The notes below the pieces were generated by a model. It was not told the DNA's origin, did not search any database, and saw only the letters and a list, made by a program, of their open reading frames with translations. Made by a program: the position numbers and the translations under genes. From an uncultured Eubacterium sp. (GTDB lineage Bacteria; Bacillota; Clostridia; Lachnospirales; Lachnospiraceae): a stretch of 64,000 nt of DNA. The stretch lies in contig CAJTRZ010000005.1 in assembly GCA_910578975.1 (NCBI GenBank), positions 62,001-126,000 of the forward strand, read 5' to 3'. Shown in pieces: positions 7,780 through 15,210 of this stretch (position 1 is its first letter; each line of letters opens with the position of its first letter).

Positions 7780-7792
7780 TTGATAAAATTTG

Positions 7793-7812
7793 GAACTGTC
7801 ATATGACAGTTC
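7793..7812 (+). terminator. Palindromic terminator candidate
   Basis: GAACTGTC-ATAT-GACAGTTC, a perfect 20-bp palindrome 14 bp after the stop codon. The T-tract is poor. The rest of 7780-8079 is AT-rich and holds no ORF. A TTGACA at 7945-7950 may be a -35 box for the next gene, but the matching -10 is weak. Confidence 0.4.
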
Positions 7813-8079
7813 TAATATTGTGTTGAGAACTATTATAATGAGAAAATTACATTAAGTTTCAAAGAAAATAAGTAAGCTAGAAAAGTTACGTAGATAATAT
7901 ACATATATAAAATAAAACTGATAATAATGGCTATTTTTTATATATTGACAATAATCGACAATAGGGCAAAAATGTTTTACATATCTGACGAAAAAAGCAT
8001 TGTTATGTATCATGAAATAACTTAGACTGTTTATAAGTACTTCTGCAGGAGAAAAATAAAAAATAAAGGAGTATTATTT

Positions 8080-8997
8080 ATGATTAAAAAATTATTAAGC
8101 GTGATTTTATGTTTCAGTATTATGATTAGTTCTGTAAGCATTTTTGGACAAAAGAAAGTTTGTGCGGCGATTCCTTTGGATGACATTGCATATGGAAAGA
8201 AAGTTTTTTGCTCAAGTGTAAAAGATTCCTATGATGCAAGATATGCAGTAGATGGTAATAGCAGTACGAAATGGGTTTCTGAGGAAAAAGATAACCAGTG
8301 GTTTATCGTAGATTTGGGTGCGGTTTATTATGTTTCTACAATTGAACTTAACTGGGGAGAAGAATATCCAGACAGATATACAGTGTCATGGTCCGGTGAT
8401 GATTGGATTTTTAAAGATGCTATTTATTGGGGAGGAGAAGGCAATGGTCGTCCTGGAGAAAAAACACATTATATGTATAACAGACCGATTAGATATGTGA
8501 AGGTCCAATGTAATATAAGAGGAACAGATAAAGGTATTTCGTTGTACGATTTTAAAGTTCATGGAAGTCTTGCACCGGGACAGAAACAACCATCACTTTC
8601 TGTTATCGGAAAAACAAATTTAGCATTAGGAAAAACTGTTACAGCTTCAAGTAAGGGGACTTATGGTCCGGAATATCTTGTAGATGGAAATCTTGATACA
8701 AAATGGTCATCGGCAATTGTTGAAGAAGCATGGATTATGGTAGATTTAGAAGATATATATTCAGTAGATGGTATATTGATACATTGGGGGGATGCTTATG
8801 CAAAGAGTTATGAGATACAGTATTCAAAGGATGGAACGAATTGGAATACAGCAGCGAATTATACAGAAAATACGCAAAATATAAGAATTCATGATATGAA
8901 AGATAGAGAATTAAGATATATTAAGATTGTAGCAAAAGAAAGATCCGGACAGTATGGATATAACATGTATGAAATAGAAGTACTTGGAAATGAATAA
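8080..8997 (+). CDS. Secreted protein with two F5/8 type C (discoidin/CBM32-like) domains
   Basis: A 305-residue exported protein with a signal peptide at about 1-30 (cleavage near VCAA). Two tandem discoidin-like beta-sandwich domains follow, at about 33-165 and 180-304. Each shows the family pattern: NLAxGKxVxxSS, YxxxxxVDGNxxTKW, a WxxVDLG-like strand, and a late RYIKI/RYVKV strand. Such domains bind carbohydrate or phospholipid head groups. No catalytic domain is attached, so it is likely a surface or secreted binding protein. AAAGGAG precedes the ATG. It lies alone downstream of the LytTR regulon, but no LytTR site is visible in front of it. Confidence 0.82.
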   Translation: MIKKLLSVILCFSIMISSVSIFGQKKVCAAIPLDDIAYGKKVFCSSVKDSYDARYAVDGNSSTKWVSEEKDNQWFIVDLGAVYYVSTIELNWGEEYPDRYTVSWSGDDWIFKDAIYWGGEGNGRPGEKTHYMYNRPIRYVKVQCNIRGTDKGISLYDFKVHGSLAPGQKQPSLSVIGKTNLALGKTVTASSKGTYGPEYLVDGNLDTKWSSAIVEEAWIMVDLEDIYSVDGILIHWGDAYAKSYEIQYSKDGTNWNTAANYTENTQNIRIHDMKDRELRYIKIVAKERSGQYGYNMYEIEVLGNE

Positions 8998-9054
8998 AAT
9001 TATAAACAGAACAGGCTCTGCACAAAATGTGTGGAGCTTTGTTTTATACAAAAA

Positions 9055-9195
9055 GTAACTATTCAGCCATCAGCTCGAAAATCCTTCGAATTTCCTTCGC
9101 TGTGGTTGTTCACCATGTGATATAAATAATAAATGACAAATAGTCTGCAAGCAGCTTTTTGCCATTCATTATTTATAACATGGATGAATAGTTAC
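9055..9195. repeat. MITE-like palindromic element, family A (full-length copy)
   Basis: A 141-bp non-coding element with 16-bp terminal inverted repeats (GTAACTATTCAGCCAT at 9055-9070; ATGGATGAATAGTTAC at 9180-9195; one mismatch). An inner inverted repeat flanks the core GTCTGCAAGCAGC (9143-9155). Shortened copies sit at 18474-18538 and 35688-35747. No ORF is present, so mobilisation, if any, would be in trans. Confidence 0.65.
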
Positions 9196-9218
9196 TACAA
9201 AAAGTCGAAAACTTTCTC

Positions 9219-9246
9219 GTGACATATTTTTAAAGTTTGATATAAT
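9219..9246 (+). promoter_or_regulatory. Promoter of the NYN-domain gene
   Basis: GTGACA (9219-9224), a 16-bp spacer and a perfect TATAAT (9241-9246). Transcription would begin around 9253, which rules out the in-frame GTG at 9253 as the start codon. Confidence 0.65.
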
Positions 9247-9279
9247 GTATAGGTGAAATTAAAAGAAAGGAGGAGCAGA

Positions 9280-10029
9280 GTGTTAAAAGGATTATTTAGC
9301 AGCAAAAGTACAGCAGCGGTTTTTGTAGATTACGAGCATTGGTACTATGGATATAATAATATTTTTTCAATGAGGCCTAATGTTGAAGAATGGTATAAAG
9401 AACTAAAAGAAGAATATAGTATAAAAAATATAACATTTTTTGGTGATTTTCATGGAAGCAATATTGAGAAAGAATTATCCAGATTAGAAAAAATAACAAA
9501 GAATGTAGTTCATACAGCTAGTACAAAAGATGGTGTAGACAAAGATTTTACTGATTTTATTATTTTAGATGCAATATATCGTGAAGCGGCGAAGAAGAAT
9601 TCCCCCGATATATTTATTATATTTACAGGAGATGCACATTTTGATTTGGCTATAAAATATTTAAGAGATATTAAGAAAAAAGTTATTGTATATGGCGTAA
9701 AACATTCATTGAGCAATAAATTAAAAGCTTCGGCAAATTCATATGTAGAGATGCCAAGATCAAATCAGGAAAGACAGTATTATTATGATGCAATATTGCA
9801 GTCATTATATATTCTAAAGAAAAGGCGTAAAATGGCCACATATTCTAAAACAGTAGAAAATGTATCAGCACACAGTGGTGTGTCCAGAGAACGTATACAG
9901 ACAGCATTAAACGATTTGATGAATAATAAATATTTAAATATGACAGAGAAAAGATATAAAGGTAAAAAACCTAAGATTCTTGAAGCTGACTGGAAGAGAC
10001 TGAGAGAAGATGGTCTCTGGGATAAGTAA
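9280..10029 (+). CDS. NYN-domain (PIN-like) putative RNase
   Basis: About 249 residues. The N-terminal two-thirds is a NYN/PIN-like domain with the acidic positions expected of these metal-dependent nucleases: AVFVDYEHW (D17), KDGVDKDFTDF, and IIFTGDAHFDLAI. The C-terminal about 70 residues look like a winged helix, with VSRERIQTALNDLMNN as recognition-type helices. A GTG start at 9280 is chosen because AAAGGAGGAG lies 6 nt upstream. The further in-frame GTG at 9253 falls at the predicted transcription start. NYN proteins act in RNA processing or decay; the target here is unknown. It is monocistronic and closed by its own terminator. Confidence 0.75.
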   Translation: MLKGLFSSKSTAAVFVDYEHWYYGYNNIFSMRPNVEEWYKELKEEYSIKNITFFGDFHGSNIEKELSRLEKITKNVVHTASTKDGVDKDFTDFIILDAIYREAAKKNSPDIFIIFTGDAHFDLAIKYLRDIKKKVIVYGVKHSLSNKLKASANSYVEMPRSNQERQYYYDAILQSLYILKKRRKMATYSKTVENVSAHSGVSRERIQTALNDLMNNKYLNMTEKRYKGKKPKILEADWKRLREDGLWDK

Positions 10030-10053
10030 AAATAATTAAAAAGGTCTTAATAG

Positions 10054-10097
10054 AAGAACTATCCGTAAAAGCCACATTGACTTAGAGGATAGTTCTT
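10054..10097 (+). terminator. Terminator of the NYN gene
   Basis: AAGAACTATCC (10054-10064) pairs with GGATAGTTCTT (10087-10097), followed by TTTATATT. It lies between convergent genes. Confidence 0.75.
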
Positions 10098-10143
10098 TTT
10101 ATATTGTAGGATAGAATGCTTAAAAATTAAGCATTATTAAATA

Positions 10144-10791
10144 TTAAATTTCGCTGTATCCATATCCATTCACCAATGCCTCCACAGATTTTCCTGCCTT
10201 ACACATTGGGCAGTCATGATGAGAATATGCATCATAATTTGGTATATCTTCAGCTCTGAATAGTGCATCTACCCGATATCCGTCAACAGAGTCAACAGCA
10301 CTGAATATGGCTGAAATACCTTGTAGTTTTCCGCCGTAATACTGGATACATTCAATACTGTTACGTACCGTCTTTCCAGTAGTTGCTGAGGCAAGGAGTA
10401 ACAATACATTTCTTCCTTCTACTTCAGGTTTCAGATTATCTCTGAAAATCATCTGACCATTAGAGTTAAATTCCGGTGTAACTACGTAAATCGTCTTGTG
10501 CGCGTTCATAGATAAAACACCGGCACGGCTTAATTCATTTGCAAGGAATGCACCAATGACTTCGCAGTTATCCAGACAAACAATCGTATCAATAGGTTTT
10601 CCCATTACATTGTAATAATCTTTCATTGCTACGGCAATGCGTTCAGCTTCATTCGCACGTGTTTTCATAGTTGTCATATCTAAATAATAATTCAGATGTG
10701 AATGTGTTGTTGCAAAATGACCCGGTATAACCTTGATGGCAATATTAGGGTCTTTTTTGGCGAAATACTTTACTATTCTGTTTTGAATCAT
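10144..10791 (-). CDS. Orotate-phosphoribosyltransferase-like protein with degenerate PRPP loop
   Basis: 215 residues with the type I phosphoribosyltransferase fold. In place of the usual PRPP loop (acidic pair followed by TTG) it reads VLLLLASATTGKTV, so the ATTGKT turn is kept while the two acidic residues are replaced by Ala-Ser. The C-terminus carries HHDCPMC, a possible metal-binding cluster. Related proteins are annotated as orotate phosphoribosyltransferase, but a true pyrE (54116) is present in this window, so catalysis of that reaction is doubtful. The ATG at 10791 is preferred over the TTG two codons upstream because AGGAGG is then 8 nt away. Regulatory or salvage roles are possible. 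Confidence 0.65.
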   Translation of the reverse strand: MIQNRIVKYFAKKDPNIAIKVIPGHFATTHSHLNYYLDMTTMKTRANEAERIAVAMKDYYNVMGKPIDTIVCLDNCEVIGAFLANELSRAGVLSMNAHKTIYVVTPEFNSNGQMIFRDNLKPEVEGRNVLLLLASATTGKTVRNSIECIQYYGGKLQGISAIFSAVDSVDGYRVDALFRAEDIPNYDAYSHHDCPMCKAGKSVEALVNGYGYSEI

Positions 10792-10813
10792 ATTCAATCC
10801 CTCCTTTGCTGTA

Positions 10814-10861
10814 AAAAGGTATCACGAGCCATTTTATGTGTTTGACACAGACTCGTGATAC
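10814..10861 (-). terminator. Terminator of the polysaccharide operon
   Basis: On the minus strand GTATCACGAG ... CTCGTGATAC (10852-10861 with 10819-10828) is followed by CTTTTTAC. It closes the minus-strand envelope operon just before the phosphoribosyltransferase-like gene. Confidence 0.8.
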
Positions 10862-10906
10862 AGTCATTCATTAATGACAAATTCCGTCCTTACTGATATA
10901 TCTATC

Positions 10907-11887
10907 TTATTCTTTTATGGAAGGATTTTCAAGTGCAGATTCAGATTTTTTTGATTTAATTAAAAGAATTTTATTGACAATAAATGCTGCAAGTATCAGT
11001 ACCAGTTCTGCGATAGTAGCCCATAGCCTTGATACAATGGAAATAATCACAGCATATTCTTTTGGCATAATCAGTAGCAGTCCCGCCATAAGGATTCCTT
11101 CCCTGACCCCAAGACCGGAAACAGTAAAGATTGCCAGAATACCAATAATAGCAGACAATCCGTAAATACCGCCTACATACAGCCATTGCGAGATTCCTAC
11201 ATTCGGGTAAAGAGAAACAACTAAAATATAGAATCCGGTACCAACTACCAGCCAGTTTAAAATGAATAAAAAGACAACTTTAATCATTTGCGGATAGGTA
11301 ATTGTGATTTCCATATCATCCTTTTTGATTAATTTTCCAAGTTTGGACAAAAAAAAGTTAATAATCTTCGGATTAATACAGATAAAAAATAAAACAACAA
11401 GGCCAATAGCCGCCCATTGGTAGTTTGCCAGTAGCTCATTTGGGAAAAAGAATAATGAAATCAGAAATAGAAATGCAGCACCAAGCAGAGTACATATATT
11501 TTCCAAAAAGAAACAAATAGTTACCTTCCGCATAGGAACACCGTTTTCCTGATATCCCGGAATCCTTGCCGCCAGCATAAAAACTTTACCTGGAATATAT
11601 TTCCCAAGAATAGAGTATAAGTAACTGGTCACTGCCTTTGTATAACTGATGCTGCATTGGTTCAACATGGTTATATAGTGCCATAAAGATGCCAATGATA
11701 TTTTGTATACAAAGTAGAGCAGTATAGAAAGCACAAATATGCCCCAGTTAAATTTGGACCACTCTATCTGTCTGATGTCTTCCCAGCTTGTGATAAAGTA
11801 TTTTGCCAGAAAAATTGCAACTAGAACTAAAAACAATATTTTGCATATGCTCATAAATGTCTTTTTGTTAATTTTTTTTGAATTCAT
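10907..11887 (-). CDS. YbhN/UPF0104-type flippase-like membrane protein
   Basis: About 326 residues and almost wholly hydrophobic, with roughly eight membrane segments. It has the family features SYLYSILGKYIPGKV, and GLGVREG near the C-terminus. Relatives include AglD-like proteins and the membrane part of lysyl-phosphatidylglycerol synthase, often linked to lipid-carrier or polysaccharide transport. The ATG at 11887 has TAGGAGTG 7 nt upstream and begins after the preceding gene ends, whereas longer frames would overlap it. As the last gene of the operon with ugd and glycosyltransferases, it probably helps export or modify a lipid-linked glycan. The substrate is unknown. Confidence 0.75.
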   Translation of the reverse strand: MNSKKINKKTFMSICKILFLVLVAIFLAKYFITSWEDIRQIEWSKFNWGIFVLSILLYFVYKISLASLWHYITMLNQCSISYTKAVTSYLYSILGKYIPGKVFMLAARIPGYQENGVPMRKVTICFFLENICTLLGAAFLFLISLFFFPNELLANYQWAAIGLVVLFFICINPKIINFFLSKLGKLIKKDDMEITITYPQMIKVVFLFILNWLVVGTGFYILVVSLYPNVGISQWLYVGGIYGLSAIIGILAIFTVSGLGVREGILMAGLLLIMPKEYAVIISIVSRLWATIAELVLILAAFIVNKILLIKSKKSESALENPSIKE

Positions 11888-11898
11888 TGATTTCACTC

Positions 11899-14217
11899 CT
11901 AAAAACTTAGCAACACACGAATAAAGCACATATAATAATAAATAACTTTTGTCGGAATTTTTGCTAATTTATCATAATGTTCTTCCGAAAATTTTTTGTT
12001 TTTCTCCGCTAATTTAAAAGCCAGTTTATGATTCCATTTACACTTATCGCTGGTATCCATATTGATATTCGAATGTTTCTGTTTTATTTTAGCAAGACTA
12101 AACTTAAATACCAATGCTCTTTTCTGACTGCGGACTATATCTTTGTCACTGATGTGTGTTGCTTCAATATCGCCGTCACTTATTGCCTGATTCATGGCAT
12201 CATAAGCCTTTCGGGAGCGGATAACACAACTTGTATGCTTAATAGGATTCCCCTTCATTTCTTTGAGCCAGATATCACCAAAACTGATATCGCTACATTC
12301 AGCATAATGATCCTGGCAGGTCATGCAGCTGTCTTTTTCAAAGAAATATGCATTTTTGTATGCACAAATTGTTTTGGAATAGGAAAATTCTTTTGCGCTT
12401 CCGTCTTTATAGATAACACTCGAAGTGCCACGCCAATGTCCGCGGCGGTAGTATAAACGCTCGGCATTGTCGGCGGGGATTCCGGATTTCTCCATAGAAA
12501 GAGTAGTAGCCTTTGGAGAATGGTTTCCGCTGCAATACAATCCTAATTTCATCACGATTTTTTCTTTCAAAGAAGAATCGTTTTTCATGATGGCATCCAG
12601 ACCACGGAGCATACATGGAGTCATTACTACAGCAATTTTACCATTAAAATTTTTCACTACATCCAGGTGCTTTAGTAATGGAATGTTCATGTAGATGCTG
12701 GATGAAGCATCACAGATTTCTTCCTTTGTAGTGGCAATATATGTTTTGTAAGTCAATTCACCATTTTCAAAAGCAGTTTTCGTTACCCATGCACCATCAA
12801 TTGTTTTGTTTTTTAACATATTACAAAGAAGAGCAGTAACCATACCGCCGGAAGCTGCATTTGCACGAATTGATTCATCCGTTGCATATCCTTTTTTACA
12901 GCCAAGATGAGGTCCGATATATTTATCAGGATTATCATAATCCAGTAATTTTGCTTTTTTCTTAGGTTTACCTGTTACTTCGTCAATGACTTTGCTGATA
13001 TATTTAATGTTGTTTTTGGAACTTTCCAAAACAGCATCGAGATTTTTTTCTAGTTTTGTCCGAATGTCTTTTTCATGCGAAACAAAATCCTCAAAACTTC
13101 TCTTTAATTCAGATAACTCCAGTTTTGAAAAATCAATTGCATACTGTCCCAGTTCAAACATATCCAATACTTCCTGATATTTGTGACTCCAACCGATAAG
13201 AAGAACAGGAACTTTCTGCTCCAGAGAGCCAATCATGGCATGAAATCTGGAAGCTACCAGATAACGGCATTTTCCAATATAGGCACGAATTTCTTCTGCA
13301 TCCATTTCCTTGTGGTACCAGCGTACCATGTTCTTTTCTGCAACGGCATCATAAATAGCATCTCCCACCATCAGGTCATTATTTCTTGACTTTTCACTGT
13401 TGATTCTTGCGGCGTTTGCAATAAGAATAACATTGTATCCTGTTTCATTTAAATAGTTTATAAAAGAGACCATAGTGTCTTTATATGCAATTCCCATCTT
13501 GTCGCATTTCTTTTCTACAACGGAACTTATGGAAAGTCCGATGACATTGCCGTTGAAGAAATTATCACTGGAACAGACTTTGTCTACCTCATTGTTCCAA
13601 TATTCACTGTCTTCCATGGAAAAGGCGCCATCTGCGCATAATTTCACATTATCTTTTACGCCAATTCCCATAAGATTGTCATAAGTTCCCTGACCTCTGG
13701 CACAAATAAGTTTTAGTTTTGGAAGAATCCATTTTGCTAAAAATTTATTGTATGGGTTTTTAAATGTTCCTAATGCTTGAGAATACTTTACTACAGGTGT
13801 ACCCATTAAGAGTGGAACTGCCACGCAGACAAAGGCGTAAGTGTTCATTACAAAACCACGACTATCGACGAAGGAAATGCCGGCTTCGTCGATAACCAAA
13901 TCTGTTTGTGTATATGTTTTTAATATTTTATTTTTTAAAAGAAGCTTTTTAATGGGCGGACACCATTTAAAAAGCTTGTATAATACAGCCAGAGGAAAAG
14001 CTGTAAATAACAGCTGTTCCGGCTTTGTGCTTGTAATATGAATAAAGTCAAAAGGCAATTGCTTTTTATCTTCTTTTGGATAAACAGACATTAGATTAAT
14101 ATTCAGTCTGTTACCATAAATATTGTGCAATTGTTTAATGGAACTTTGCAGCATGGCAGCAGCACCTTTATTGCCGCTATAACTTGCTGCTGTAATAGCA
14201 ATTGTAATATCTCTCAT
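11899..14217 (-). CDS. Polysaccharide pyruvyltransferase fused to FrhB/FdhB-type domain
   Basis: About 772 residues with two modules. The first (about 1-390) is a polysaccharide pyruvyl transferase domain: TAASYSGNKGAAAMLQS at the start, DEAGISFVDSRG, and SRFHAMIGSLEQKVPVLLIG near its end. The second (about 410-720) matches coenzyme F420 hydrogenase/dehydrogenase beta-subunit proteins: NAASGGMVTALL, TPCMLRGL, RRGHWRG, and an Fe-S-type cluster DSCMTCQDHYAEC before SFGDIW. The first presumably adds a ketal pyruvate to a glycan; the second may be a redox module. The two are often neighbours in glycan clusters; here they form one chain. The ATG at 14217 is chosen over TTG at 14229, which would sit directly on the preceding stop and ribosome-binding site. 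Confidence 0.82.
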   Translation of the reverse strand: MRDITIAITAASYSGNKGAAAMLQSSIKQLHNIYGNRLNINLMSVYPKEDKKQLPFDFIHITSTKPEQLLFTAFPLAVLYKLFKWCPPIKKLLLKNKILKTYTQTDLVIDEAGISFVDSRGFVMNTYAFVCVAVPLLMGTPVVKYSQALGTFKNPYNKFLAKWILPKLKLICARGQGTYDNLMGIGVKDNVKLCADGAFSMEDSEYWNNEVDKVCSSDNFFNGNVIGLSISSVVEKKCDKMGIAYKDTMVSFINYLNETGYNVILIANAARINSEKSRNNDLMVGDAIYDAVAEKNMVRWYHKEMDAEEIRAYIGKCRYLVASRFHAMIGSLEQKVPVLLIGWSHKYQEVLDMFELGQYAIDFSKLELSELKRSFEDFVSHEKDIRTKLEKNLDAVLESSKNNIKYISKVIDEVTGKPKKKAKLLDYDNPDKYIGPHLGCKKGYATDESIRANAASGGMVTALLCNMLKNKTIDGAWVTKTAFENGELTYKTYIATTKEEICDASSSIYMNIPLLKHLDVVKNFNGKIAVVMTPCMLRGLDAIMKNDSSLKEKIVMKLGLYCSGNHSPKATTLSMEKSGIPADNAERLYYRRGHWRGTSSVIYKDGSAKEFSYSKTICAYKNAYFFEKDSCMTCQDHYAECSDISFGDIWLKEMKGNPIKHTSCVIRSRKAYDAMNQAISDGDIEATHISDKDIVRSQKRALVFKFSLAKIKQKHSNINMDTSDKCKWNHKLAFKLAEKNKKFSEEHYDKLAKIPTKVIYYYMCFIRVLLSF

Positions 14218-14235
14218 ATTTTGTACCAATCCTAA

Positions 14236-15198
14236 TTATTTATTGTTATCTTTTTTATTTTGGTCATAATCCAGTTTTCTGACATGATACTGAACATCTT
14301 CTAAAATTTTTCTGTTGGCAGCAATAATATCTGCCTGTAATGCAATAATGTAGGTAAATACGCCAATCATCATAAAAGTGCTGGCAAGAATTAAGGACTG
14401 AATATGACCACCGCCCTGTCCCATAAAATAGTATACTAAAAATCTTATACCAATGCCAAGCCCTAGTAAAAATGAAAGTATTCCAATGGAACCAAAAAAT
14501 TTAAGAGGTTTGTACATCATAAAGGAGCGAACGATTGTTACCATAGAACGTTTTACATATCCGAACATACTACTGAAAAGTCTTGATTTTCTAAGTTCCG
14601 GATTTGTTCTGATTGGAACAGAAGTCATTGCCATTTTTGTTCTTCCTGCTTGAACGATTGTTTCTAAAGTGTAAGTATATTCATTTACTACATTCAGTTT
14701 CATGGCTGTTTCCCTGCTATAAGCTCTGAAGCCACTTGGTGCATCAGGAATATCGGATTTGGACGCAACACGTACTGTCCAACTGCCTAAATGCTGCAGC
14801 TTTTTCTTTAATGGTGAAAAGTGGGCTGTGTCATCAATTGGTCTTTCGCCAATTACAATATCTGCTTTTTCATCTAATATAGGTCTTACAAGTTTTTCAA
14901 TATCAGCACCACAATACTGGTTATCGGCATCAGTATTGACAATGATATCTGCACCATTCCTCAAACAGGCATCCAGACCTGCCATAAATCCTTTTGCCAG
15001 TCCTTTGTTCTGTTTAAAGTTTACGACATAGTGAACTCCCCAGTTTTTAGCAACTTCTACAGTATTATCAGCACTACCATCATTGATAATCAAATATTCA
15101 ATTTCATCAATTCCGTCAATATGTTTCGGTAGATCATTTAGTGCAATTTCCAATGTTTCAGCTTCATTATAACATGGTATTTGAATAATTAGTTTCAT
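14236..15198 (-). CDS. GT2 glycosyltransferase with C-terminal membrane anchor
   Basis: A 320-residue glycosyltransferase of the dolichyl-phosphate-mannose-synthase type. The GT-A domain opens with IIQIPCYNEAETLEIAL, has YLIINDGSADNT for nucleotide-sugar binding, and the metal motif NTDADNQY at about 90-97. After a GT-2 acceptor region (DAPSGFRAYSR) come two hydrophobic segments at about 228-252 and 262-290 that anchor it in the membrane. It likely loads a sugar onto a polyprenyl-phosphate carrier. It lies between the large membrane protein and the pyruvyltransferase fusion in one operon, with 6-18 bp gaps, so all probably build the same surface polymer. Confidence 0.88.
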   Translation of the reverse strand: MKLIIQIPCYNEAETLEIALNDLPKHIDGIDEIEYLIINDGSADNTVEVAKNWGVHYVVNFKQNKGLAKGFMAGLDACLRNGADIIVNTDADNQYCGADIEKLVRPILDEKADIVIGERPIDDTAHFSPLKKKLQHLGSWTVRVASKSDIPDAPSGFRAYSRETAMKLNVVNEYTYTLETIVQAGRTKMAMTSVPIRTNPELRKSRLFSSMFGYVKRSMVTIVRSFMMYKPLKFFGSIGILSFLLGLGIGIRFLVYYFMGQGGGHIQSLILASTFMMIGVFTYIIALQADIIAANRKILEDVQYHVRKLDYDQNKKDNNK

Positions 15199-15210
15199 TT
15201 TTATTCTCCC

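Noticed and set aside
7945..7973. Promoter for the F5/8 type C protein at TTGACA-17-AAAAAT
   Set aside because: The -35 is perfect but the -10 is poor, and the distance to the gene is long; not supported enough to list.
12028..12456. A 142-codon plus-strand ORF and similar frames opposite the polysaccharide operon
   Set aside because: They are antisense to a well-supported coding region, lack ribosome-binding sites and show no recognisable domain.
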